Assembly (NCBI GenBank): GCA_005406025.1
Contig: BGZK01002069.1
Coordinates: 17,820-81,819 of the forward strand
Reading direction: 5' to 3'
Length of the DNA stretch: 64,000 nt
Source: Eumeta japonica
Taxonomy: Eukaryota; Arthropoda; Insecta; Lepidoptera; Psychidae
The position numbers and the translations under genes were made by a program. The notes beneath the pieces are model-generated. The model did not search any database and was not told where the DNA came from. It worked only from the letters and a program-made list of their open reading frames with translations. Shown here in pieces: positions 1 to 11,000 of this stretch (its first letter is position 1; each line of letters starts with the position of its first letter).

Positions 1-150
1 CGAGTTAGTTGATATAAAACTCTACTGTTTTTATAACATACACGTCTTGAGTTACTTGCCTGCTTCTAAGTCTTATTTTCATACTTTTACTTTTAATTAT
101 GGTACAAATAACTGTACATATCTAAGCCATAAGTTTATATTTGTCTACAG

Positions 151-837
151 GTTGTATTAGTCGCTGTGGTGGTGGCGCAGGCGCGCGCGTCCGGCTGGAC
201 CGGCCCGCCCGCCAACATCGCGCTCTCGCAGGACGGACGCAACATCCTGGACACGCCAGAGGTGGCGCACGCACGCGCCGCACACCTCGCCGCGCTGCAG
301 CAGGCCGCCTCCAACAACCCCAACCCCCACGACGACGGCTCCTACGACCCCCGCTGGGACAACGAGGAGTACTGGCAGCAGGCTGAGCAGCCCAAATGGA
401 ACGCGGCTCCCCAGTGGAACGCGCCCGCACCCCAATGGAACGCCCCCGCTCCCCAATGGAACGCCGCCCCCGCACACGCCCCCGCCTGGAACGCCGCCGG
501 CCCCGCTCCCGCACCCGTAGCCGAGACTCCCGAGGTGGCGCAAGCCCGCGCCGCCCACTTGGCCGCTCTCGCCTCCGCTAAGAGCGCCGCCGGCCCCGCG
601 CACCAGCAGTGGAACGCCCCCGCACAACACCAACAATGGAACGCGCCTCAACAATGGAACGGTGCTCCTTCCTGGCAGGGTGCTCCAGCTCATCAACCCG
701 CTAACATCAGACTATCTCACGACGGCTCGCAAGTCCTGGAGACCCCTGAGGTCGCCGCGGCTCGTGCGGCTCATTTAGCTGCTCACGCGCAAGCGGCGCA
801 CGCCGCGCCCGCTAACCCTCACCAACAGCACTGGTGA
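151..837 (+). CDS. Cuticular protein with 18-residue motifs, last exon
   Basis: This is the second and final coding exon of a secreted structural cuticle protein. A good acceptor (TTGTCTACAG) ends at 150. The frame then opens with a hydrophobic run, VVLVAVVVAQARA, which is the back half of a signal peptide, so an intron cuts the signal peptide as is usual for insect cuticle genes. The first exon is upstream of the window. The mature part carries three copies of the TPEVAxARAAHLAA motif (about 247-300, 526-573 and 739-789), the hallmark of the 18-residue-motif cuticle proteins. Two of these are preceded by a PANIxLSxDG block. Between copies 1 and 2, and again between 2 and 3, are W-N-A-P repeats rich in Ala, Pro, Gln and Trp. 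No chitin-binding R&R consensus is seen. The exon is far more GC-rich than its flanks. Stop TGA at 835-837. Family call firm; the individual member is unknown. Confidence 0.88.
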   Translation, partial: VVLVAVVVAQARASGWTGPPANIALSQDGRNILDTPEVAHARAAHLAALQQAASNNPNPHDDGSYDPRWDNEEYWQQAEQPKWNAAPQWNAPAPQWNAPAPQWNAAPAHAPAWNAAGPAPAPVAETPEVAQARAAHLAALASAKSAAGPAHQQWNAPAQHQQWNAPQQWNGAPSWQGAPAHQPANIRLSHDGSQVLETPEVAAARAAHLAAHAQAAHAAPANPHQQHW

Positions 838-1200
838 AGCCAAGGATAGATCTTCCTTCGATCTCTTTATTTTTCTTTCTTTCTCTGTCTCTCTCTACTT
901 CACTTTCCTTCTTTCTCTTTTTCTATTTTCTCCTTCTCTATCTACACACAACGGACGAGAAAGGAATGATTTATATCGGATGAAGTTTGAATTCGGTCGG
1001 TGCGCTGCCCCGTTGAGTGTGAATAGACTTCGAAAAGACTTCTTGATGTGCAAGTGCGTCGGCCCGTCTCTCTATCTCTAGCGGCTTTTTGTAACTTTTG
1101 TATTTTATCGCTATCGTATGAACTATTTGTACATAATGTATGTATGCGTAAAATAATATAATATGGAACGATATGTAGTCCGGTGTTTTATTTGACGATA
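838..1200 (+). other. 3' UTR of the cuticle gene
   Basis: Starts after the stop codon with a pyrimidine-rich stretch (about 850-930). AT-rich sequence with AATAAT and GATAAATAAT near 1150-1205 could serve as poly(A) signal. The exact cleavage site cannot be fixed from sequence alone. Confidence 0.45.
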
Positions 1201-1857
1201 AATAATTAAAAAATATATCGGACCGCCTCGGGATCTACCGCAATAGGTAGACTATCCTCAAGGGTTCAGACTGTACACATCGGTTAAGCCGTTTCTTAAA
1301 TATACACATAATAAAAAAATACTCGTCGTAATACAGAACCCCTGGCTTTTTATGAAGTCGGTAAATAATATTAACTTCACAACTAAAACCTCCATCTGAC
1401 AGTAATAATCATACCAGAAAATCTTTTAAGGATACTACTGTATACAGTTTGTTTGTCCATCTTGTCACTGCAGTAAGTCGCAACGTCTAGCTAACGATGG
1501 GAAAATAAAACAAGACCGCAGCTGGGCCGTATCGACTACTACAGAAGGCCGTATCGGTACGGTCACTGGACACTTATTTTGTGCTGTGACGCGTCGGTCA
1601 ACTGTGCGCAAGTATCTCGATATTCAGGCAGCACATACAGCGTGTTCGAATACAGCCTGCTTTGGATCACCAACATAAAGGTGCAGCTTGTGATCAATGA
1701 AACAAACCGTTGACGTCTGTGGACAAAATCTCCCCTGCTTGTTCACACAAGTGTTTGGCGATGGTTATGATTATATAGTAGTCCAATAAAATAAGGTTTG
1801 AAATCAAAATTTTGGCACTCGCCTGTATTTTTGATAAATTTTCATGATAGAAAACAA
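1201..1857. other. Intergenic, no gene seen
   Basis: No open frame of note, on either strand. Moderately GC-balanced around 1500-1720, which could be a decayed repeat, but nothing recognisable. Confidence 0.4.
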
Positions 1858-2500
1858 TGTGTAAAGGTTTTTGTGTTTGCGATTCCCGGCAAAGTTAGAA
1901 AAAAAAAATTAAAAAAAATTAACCGAGTTAGAGAGATTTTAACTTTAAGGGATAAACGTAAATTTTAAAAAAATCGTAGGTAGTAGAAAAATAAGTGAAT
2001 TATATTTTTCCAATTATTTCAAAAAATCCAATCTTTAATTTTAGAGATACAGATCTTCTTATTGTTAAAAAAATATAACAATTTGAAATTTTTCCTTCGA
2101 AATTTGAATACTTAAAATTAATGAATTCACTTTTTTGGTATATTTAGTAAAATTTCCTAAATTGTACGATAGAAAGAAAATTATCTGGTATATTTCTTAA
2201 TGTTATATTATCTATTACCCACGATTTTTTAAAATTTACGTTTATCCCTTGAAGTTAAAACCTCCCTAACTTAGTTAATTTTGACTGGAGGAAAAAATAC
2301 TGTAGAATCTTTCTTATGTAAAATTTTGTTTATGTAAAATTTTAAGCTCTATAGAAATGTGTGTTATATTAAAATTAATTAGAACTTTTTTGTCTAACTA
2401 TTATCGTTTTCGAGTAATTCAGAAAAACATTTTTTTTAAATTTTTTTTCAACCTTTGCCGGGACTTTTGAATAAACGCCCAAAAACCCCTTAAGCCTTAA
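1858..2500. repeat. Fold-back (inverted-repeat) element, MITE-like
   Basis: Two long, imperfect arms face each other. The left arm (about 1860-1985) contains CCCGGCAAAG, a poly-A tract, a GTTAG word and GGGATAAACGTAAATTTTAA. The right arm (about 2221-2500) holds their reverse complements in mirrored order, ending with CTTTGCCGGG at about 2455-2464. The outer words around 1865 and 2480 also pair. The right edge is followed by TTAA (2490-2493); the left counterpart reads GTAA, so a piggyBac-type MITE is possible but unproven. No coding sequence. Confidence 0.6.
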
Positions 2501-2679
2501 CTACGCAGTATAATTTTGTAATGTAACCGGCCAGTAGTATCCGAATGACACATCAAACTAAACCAGGACATTACAAAAAAAGAGACATTTTAAATGCAAC
2601 AGACGCAATCAGTGTTAATTTTTTAGTGCTTTAACGTGTACTTCTTATTCATTTATATATAGATTTCACAAATTTACGT

Positions 2680-3118
2680 TTTTTAAACAACAACCACTGC
2701 AGACATTGCAAATGTATTTATCGCAACAATTTTTAGGCGTTCCGAATATTTTTGAGGAACAAATTTCACATTGCTTCATTTTTTTCACAGCAGGTTTAGA
2801 TGACGACGGTAACGATTGAACAGCTCCTTGACCTACCACGTTTTAGATTGTTCCTAAATTACAATTTGTCAGTCTTTTCTTATTTCTTCTCCGTAGATGA
2901 AGAGATAACTGATTCATTTGCAATTTCTCGTAAAATTTTTTTTTTTTTTGTTGAATCCAAGTAGGATGTAAACTCAACACACATAAAAAATATAATCTTT
3001 CAAGAAAATAAAATAGACCATCTGTTTGTTGGACATTGAAATGTGTGACTATAAACGGACATAATTGAAATATAACAAACGCTTTTGATTTCGATGTACT
3101 TGGTTTTCTGCGATTCAA
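2680..3118 (-). pseudogene. Decayed piggyBac transposase C-terminus
   Basis: On the minus strand, short frames can be followed that match the end of piggyBac transposases in order. First comes a YS...CPTNRW block (about 3040-3080, the usual T-x-RW site). Then comes a hydrophobic stretch, a K-x-x-F...EIANE block (about 2900-2940), and finally a cysteine-rich tail reading CEICSS, then NCCDKYICNVCSG (about 2690-2760). That spacing of Cys pairs resembles the C-terminal zinc-binding domain of piggyBac proteins. The frame shifts at least twice and the catalytic core is absent, so it is a dead fragment. Weaker than the two piggyBac copies further right. Confidence 0.5.
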
Positions 3119-4954
3119 TAATTTTCATAACATTATACACTTAAAAAGTAAAAATATATTTTGAAATATTTTTAGATACAAAGTAAGCTTTCCTATACAA
3201 TAATCGATGTACCAATATTCCGATTGCAACGATAACACAGCGATAGCACGCCTGAACTATTATGCATCGTACAGTGTAGTCACTCACGTAGTAATTACTG
3301 GCTGGCTAACAAACAGTAATTCGCTATGACAGCGGGCACGTCGGCTACGATACCTGATAAATGATTATATAAGAACTTATGAAAACTTATATGCTATACT
3401 GTGTACATAAAGAAAAAAGGTAAAAAACGAGAATAATAAAATCTTTTTGAATTATATAGCCAGATTTTCACAATAATAGTGAAGATTTTAAAAATAATGA
3501 TTTTGGGTTTTTTTAATTTTTTTTAGGAGGGGGTATAAGCAGTTACTGCATTAGTCTCCAACTAAAATTATTTACATGTATGAATTTTAGGACTAGTAAA
3601 TATATGTATCTTGAACTAAGATCGACTCGACTGTGGAGTAATACAGCTTTTTTACCGGAAAACCAGTTTTATAGCTTCTTCCGCAAAATTATTTTAAACT
3701 GACATTTAAAGTCATTTTATAATAAAATTTGCGTTCCATATTCTCTTTTTAACAGTAATTCGGACTAAAACCCTTTAAAAGGAAGACATGAAGAGCAAAA
3801 TTTATATTAAAAGTGACTTTTAATACAAGTAGTGATGAAAAAACCCTTAAAAGTCTAAATAGTCGATAATAGGGCACATTTTTACTTTGGTATAGCGTAA
3901 TTAGGTCCCGGCGAGTATGCGATCTTCTCGAACATTCCATTACGAGCACACGTGTTAACCGATTGTGAGGAAATAAAATTTGTTTTTTTATAATTATAAT
4001 AAACTGTTTAATACGCATTTGAACAATTCAAAAAGTGTCATAATAGTTGTTAGACGGAACTACAAAAAAAAATAATTAAAAAAACTGACAATATTGATAG
4101 GGGCGCCTTGAAAATTTTGGGCATGGAAAATAAATATCATAACAAAAAAGCGGGTAGTAGCGATTTCAAAGAAAGTGTCATTTACTTTTGCCTATTGGTA
4201 CTCGTTCTTAACGTATATTGGAACTAGAATCGAAATAGTGTTGCTGAATTTTTATGCAATTGATTGAAACTCCTATCTTCTGTGATCATTTTCCATTTAC
4301 ACAAAATATTTACTTTAGAAACTTGTGCTTGCATCTCACAAACTACCTTATATGTTTTTTAATATACTAATGAGAAACATAATTAAGTTTAGAATTCCTT
4401 TATATAATATCATGAAATATTTTACCTTTCACTCCTAGTAAATGTAATTTAAAATAATAATAAACTTACATACCTATCTTTACATTTGATTAAAATAATA
4501 TAATTATGTAATCTATCTAAAATTTCAAGAATCGTAAGACAACGTACTTATTAATTTAATTTTGTAAACCGACCGCAGGGCGTGGCAATAGCCATCACTC
4601 TCACTCGCGTGCGGTCAAACCATTACACTTTTTTTATTACAAGTGTACAAAATCGTTCATTCAATCGTTTGCAGCGCGGGTGGTTCGTTTCAACATACAT
4701 TTTATGTTAAAAAATACAGCACTATTTGTCGAGTTCAATGTGGACCTAAAGTGAAATTGTTGTCTTTTATTCTAATTCAAAACTAGTTATTTTGATAATT
4801 TTATCATCTTTATATAACAAAATAATATATGCACTGTATTTGATATATATTTAATAATGAAGTTTGAAGAGTATATCGCTAATTGAATTCAGGTGACTTC
4901 GAAGAGTCTTCGATCAGATGACCGCTTCGATCATTCAACCAACGAAAAAACAGT
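3119..4954. other. Intergenic / probable 5' region of the channel gene
   Basis: AT-rich with no convincing exon. Candidate promoter or 5' UTR sequence of the downstream channel gene must lie here or inside intron 1, but I see no clear TATA box or initiator that I would defend. Confidence 0.35.
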
Positions 4955-5011
4955 ATGAACGATGGACAAGAGGATTTCCTGAGATATCGACATACTGATT
5001 ATTGGAAAATG
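4955..5011 (+). CDS. Channel exon 1 (tentative start exon)
   Basis: ATG at 4955 opens 19 codons (MNDGQEDFLRYRHTDYWKM) and meets a usable donor (GTAAAG at 5012) in phase 0. Phase 0 is exactly what the exon at 6163 needs. The short, charged N-terminus is typical of the family. No homology can be seen in so short a peptide, so this is inference from start codon, donor and phase. Confidence 0.4.
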
Positions 5012-8000
5012 GTAAAGAAAACGACATACGCCGTACTATGTTTCACCAGCAAATGAGAATGTAGTCGCATGCTTTCATTCTCATTTCTGTACGTCACTTA
5101 TTTCTAAATTCCGTTCCCGTGCACAAAACACCGTAGTTCCATTCGCCTCGGTTCTTACATCCGCTTTTCACCTCACCCTCCTGTTAATCACACCCCAGCC
5201 GCGGGTTGGTATTCATATAAAGAACACAATTTACATAAATCACGAATGTTGTTGTAAGAGGTGTACAAATGCCATATAGAATAACAGGAAATACAGTTTA
5301 ATGTATAATAGGAAAACATGAAGATATCGAATATAAAAAATTAATGTAGTTGCTTTTGTGTACTACTTTTTTTTATTATAATATTTTAAAATAGCACATC
5401 ATGAACAAAAACGCGCACTCGAATAATGGGAATAATGTTTAAGCCGACTGTCAGTTTGTTTGGCTGCCTGTGACAGAAGTTATATTGCATTTTTTAAATA
5501 TTTGTGCCATGTGGGTGAATTTCGACTATTATACAACACATACTTCCATCACTAACGTAGTTAAAATCACTCTCACATCTGTATTTTACTTTATTAATTT
5601 ACACGAGTTATGCACAAAAATCTTTTATTTATACGAACTGTAACGCTAGGATTAGAATGCATTAGTTTTGAACAATTTTAATTTAAAAAAAAAGTTATCA
5701 TTGATTTTCATTTGAACCAATCAAAAATATTACCATCGCTATATATTTATTTATTTTCAGTGAGAATAAAGACAAATTTACTTGTGTCATAGACGTGGTA
5801 CTGGATTGATTTTAACAAATTGTTATTATTTTGTTTAAGAAAAACCCTAGCTTGCCATGGACTAACCCTCCCGGCGCGTGGTACACGAAAGAAAGCAAGA
5901 GACAGAAAAAAGTCTTTGTTGAGGCAAGTTATCACATACCATTCAGGTCACAAAATCGAATAAAACCAAAGTTTTGTTGAATTTTCGAAGAAGCTATACA
6001 ATCATTGATCAAAATAATACTAAAACTTAACTAATATGTAATATTGAAAATTGAAAATCAAAGAACATGTGAGCCTTAAAAACATCACTGTAGCAGATAT
6101 AAATAGCCACTTTTTGGGGATTCAGAACGCCTAATCCATGTCGTTCCACATCTCAAACCCAGGAGCGGGAACAGCAGAAGTGTAGGTGCCGACATGCGCG
6201 GAAGGACGTGAGGGACTATCTGTCCACTTCCACCCTCCACGGCCTGCGGTACCTAGGCGATGGAAAGCTCACATGGTTTGAAAGGTAATATGTACCATTC
6301 AAGTACTAGAAATGTCTTGTTATGTCAGATTTTAAAACCTCACAGCTAAAACATATCCTCCTAAGATCTTTTTATTTCAGATACAGGTACTCAGATTTGA
6401 CACCCTCCACGCTGGCCTAGGGGGCCTCTTGGCGAATTTCTCGTATTTTCTTTTTCAAGAAACAATGCAAAATTGCACGAACTGAGTTAAATTAAACATG
6501 TTTTTCCCTTAAAATGTGACTAAATCCTACACAATATTATTTATCGAGCTATTTCTGTGTGCATGCGACAAGCGGCTAAGCATGGCTAAATCAGTGAGGC
6601 TGAAGAAGCAGATGGTTTTACCGAAAATCATATGGGCATGTTGGTTTCAGTAATTCCAACTCACTAATAAAAATTAAAAAATAAAAATATATTTTTTTAT
6701 AAATCCAACGCAATCGAGCATCGATTCACGTAATTACACTAAAATATGCATATCAAAAAATATCACGTGCGATTAGAAAGGGGGGTTCAAGCCAAATCTC
6801 ACGAGATCGCACCAAGGTGAGGGGGGAGTCAAAAATCGCCATAATCGCCTCACGCAATCTACGGATGCCCTCCGATTCACCCGGATGCCGGCGCCGACGC
6901 GACGGCAACGTCCAGCGGCCCGACGTGACCTCCGAGGCACAAAGCGAGCGATTTAATTTGGCTTAAGTTAAAACCTTATCGATCGATTCGCCCGTGGTCA
7001 GAATCGACCGCCGCCAATATTTGGTTACATTGCGACGCTGCGGCCTCCGTTTGTATAAGGCGGGACCTAGATGGTCAAAGTTCATGTCGAGACCCCCGAG
7101 TATCGAGAGATAAAAATATTTTAAACATTAATTTGTTTATTCCGCGTCACTAGAACGTAAAATAAACGACGTCTGTTTTGTTTTAACACACCGAAGTATC
7201 TTTTTCAATAACAAATCAGACATTTTTCACACTACGTGTATACGCTGAGAATGATTCTCATAGATAATTTTTTTAAACCTTGTTTAATAACTATATCAAA
7301 CTTTAAAGTTGAATGTATTTATATTTTTTTTAATTCACAGATACAATTCAAAAAGAGTCTATTAAAGCATTCCATTAAATCTTTTTAAAGTGAATTATAA
7401 AGATAAATTTAGTAATCTAGATAAAACAGTAATCTAAATTTATCTCTAAATTTACATGACACGATTTTAACGTAAGCCAATGGACTCCTCGCGTGATTTC
7501 ACAATTTTCGTACGGAACTAACGCTCTTATACAGGACTACTTAGAAACTTAGGTGGCACCACAAAACGACAGTAGCGACGCGATGTGTATAAAAGAAGAA
7601 ACTTGCCAGACCTATCACCCATAAGTTAAAAATACCGTTCCAAAGTAAATATTACAAAATTAGCTTAAATATCGTTTCATTTTAGTTAAATGTGATTAAA
7701 GTTATAAAATATCGATTTTGACCGATTAACAATAATCGACAGCGAGCTCAAAATACGTAGAAATACCAAAAACTTTTTAATCAATTGCTATTGTACATTT
7801 TCAGAAATGACCTTTTTTTATTTTCCCAATATTACTGAATTCCCCTCTTTTGCAGCTTGACTTGAATAGAAACATCAAAATTGCAATTTGTAAATGCATA
7901 AATAAGAAATTTGTCCAAAAAATGTAATTACATCTGTGCTATAACTTCTTATGTGAATTTAGCAGAAAGTGTTGAATCGAAAACTAGTCACAAAGGCATG

Positions 8001-11000
8001 TTAGTAATTATCGTTAACTTTTTATCTAAAATTCTTTGTATATATTTACTTTTCAAAATTTTTTTTAAATCCATGGGAACACAAGCAAGAGTTGATTTTG
8101 AGATGTTTGTTGCTTATAAAATGAATGCTCCAAATTACTTTATTTTTAGGCAGAAAGTAGTTATTTGGATATATACTAAAACAAAAAAATATTTGACGCT
8201 ATAAATACGTTCATCAAAATGATTTCGATGAACGTATCTATATCTTATAGAAATGCAATACATTTTAATTAAATATTTTTTTAACTTTTCCATTGTTTGA
8301 CACTCGACAAGACAGTTTTTTAACGATTATAACAAACGACAAAGTAAAAGTTTCGACTTTTTGACACCAGATGGAAAACGTTCACCACGCATATTTGCCA
8401 TAAGCACAAATGGATACAGATCTTTCTGGCTGGCGGCCGTGGTCCTGTCCTTCTTCTGCGCGTCCTTCTTCATCCTGAACGTGTACAACAAGTGGAGTCA
8501 GTCGCCGATGATAGTCAGCATCAACCCCGAGAGCATGCCGTTGACAGCGCTACCGTTTCCCGCCATCACCGTCTGTAACGTCAACCAAGCCAAAAAGTCG
8601 GTCGCCGAAACGATCAAGGAGAAAACAAACGAGTGAGTGTAAGAAAAACGTCTACAGATAATATTAACTGCAAATAAATTTTAAAAATAACTACGACGAA
8701 TTTATTTTAAGACGTTTTAACGGTAAAAGGAGCCACTGTACACCTCGGTTTTTTTTTTCAATTTTTTTTATGGACAGATTGTCAATATTTGAAATATAAT
8801 ATTATATTTCAAAACAATATTTGAAATATAATCCTCTTAATATTTTCAATAGTTGTTACTGGCATTTTATTACTTTTTTAGCATATAAGCAGAAATTTAA
8901 TCACTTTGATTTTATTCTTTATTAGTTTTTGTTTGTTCTTTTTGTTCGCATTAATATTGTTTTTTATACAATTTATAATACTATAATTAAAATATTTTTA
9001 CATTTAAAATTTCAAAACCGTTCAAAATTTAAGGCGTACGTAGAGAGGTCCCATCTTCCGTCAAAACATCATATATGACAAGAGAAGCGCCATCTATAAG
9101 GACAATAATTGTATGTACTAAATGGCGTTATTTTACTTATCACTTAATTTTAATATTACACGTTATGCCATTAGCATGTTCCAAGATTTCGACACACGAG
9201 TTAACAACTCCCTGTCTCACACTCACTTCGGTGTCAGTCATTACGAAACATCATGCTAGTCTTATATTCGGTGCTCATACTTTTTTCTTATCTTTAACCA
9301 TAATTTATGTTTTAAAACAGCCTTAACTTGCATTTCTAACTCTTAAAACATTTATGTGATAAACAGAGTTAATGGGAGATACAGAAAATACTTAATGAGA
9401 CACAGTATCCGTGCAGACATCCGAGGTTCGCTCCTGAATATTTCTCTTGGTCCCGCTAAGCTTCCACGACTTGACTGCTCCTTGTAACAGATGGTGAAAC
9501 AGAATGTTCAGTAGCCATCAGTCTACGTGATAGAAACTTATCCCTAGTTGCCGCGTCTAATTCAAGGTCGCCACTCGAAAATCTTTCTTTCCCAAAGGTT
9601 AGCGGCTTTACCAGCGATCGGGCCTACCTATTGCCATTTCAATTTACTGGTTCTGTAAACTATTTAGGTTAATCTGGTTCTTCTGAAGTCTTCCTCCTTT
9701 CGGATTTCATTTCACAGAGCCCCCTGAACATAACACTTTCTAACGCACTTTAAGTGTCCGTGACCTTACTTTATTGGTAAGGAACTTCGTCAGCTATCAG
9801 TATATAATCAGTGGCAACGCACATTGTTTAAAGATTTTGTCTTTAGACACTAGAATGTTGAATTCGAAACGCTGCATAATTTCCCAAGTACATAGCGTTT
9901 TGAATTCAACATATTAGTGTATCCAAGTTGAACTCTAAGTGTGACATCCTATCAAAATTAGATCTGCCTAACTAGACAGGTTTTCTGAACAATACGTCAA
10001 TAACTTACATTGTTAAAACATAATCGCGGACTAGAGATGATACGAAAAAATGAAATCAGGTATAAAATTAGACAACACGAATGTCATATGACTTAAAAAA
10101 AAATCTTTGCTATTTTTTTACATAATTTATAACGGGCAAACAAACATACGGGCAAACAAAACAAACAAACAAACAGAAAGTAGATGGTCATCACCGCCCG
10201 TAGACACCCGCAACCCCATAGGAGTTACTAGTGCATCGCCGGCCTTTTAAAAACCAGCACGCTCTTTTCTTGAAGACCCCTTTGGTGAAGCTCAATAGTG
10301 ATAGCGCTGATGGTAAACCATTCCAAAGCCTCATCGTACGAGGGCAAAAACTTACAGTAGTAGAACGTCAGCCGTCAAGATGATGCTAATGCTATTTTCG
10401 GTGAGCGAAACGATGACGGAAATTCGCGGCAGAAATGATATTCAATAGCTCTTCAGAGTTAGTACACGTGACAGAGCACGCACACAAAATTCTTTGCAAA
10501 GCCGGGTCGAGCTGCCCAAATGCTACACGACTCAAATACGACGATTCGAAATGCACGACGTTGAATAAAATCTAGAAGCCAAAGTTAATAATGGGATGCC
10601 CCAGTCTGGAGGTGTCAGCCTAAAGGTCGGACCAGTGCCTTATAAAGTATTAGGCGACGATCCGGATTGAAGTATATTTATGCTTTTTAAAAACTAGTTT
10701 TTTTTTGTTTCCTTGGATAATTTGCTAATCATAGTTTCACATATATTTTCTATATGAAACAATATTTAGGTTTGACAGTAATTAAAGTTTTTAAGGATTT
10801 GCACCGTCTAATTCTTTACAGCTATTGCTCTCTATGTCAATCAAAATAGCTTTAATTATAATAAAAATACATCCAACAAACCTAATTTATAAGCATTTAC
10901 GAAAATTAACATTTTATGTAATTTCTTATGCGCCGTTAGTTCGAAAAACATATCAAGAGGTGTGTATTGTAATCGTACACAAATAAGAATAGACGCTGCA

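Noticed and set aside
1..150. First exon of the cuticle gene
   Set aside because: The only ATG (at 100) leads to a stop after eight codons and has no signal-peptide start; exon 1 must be outside the window.
122..696. Minus-strand and other-frame ORFs over the cuticle exon
   Set aside because: Arg- and Gly-rich products are shadows of GC-rich repeats in the real frame.
6369..6420. Exon following channel exon 2 at ATTTCAG (6380)
   Set aside because: It gives a peptide with a stop after about 13 codons and no family match; the exon at 8420 continues the protein perfectly.
7911..8204. 97-codon ORF in intron 2
   Set aside because: AT-rich composition, no motif, no splice context.
8361..8419. 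Upstream extension of channel exon 3 as coding
   Set aside because: The frame is open only by chance; the acceptor at 8419 restores the exact Arg codon and the family's sequence.
9075..9326. 83-codon ORF in intron 3
   Set aside because: No recognisable domain; chance frame likely.
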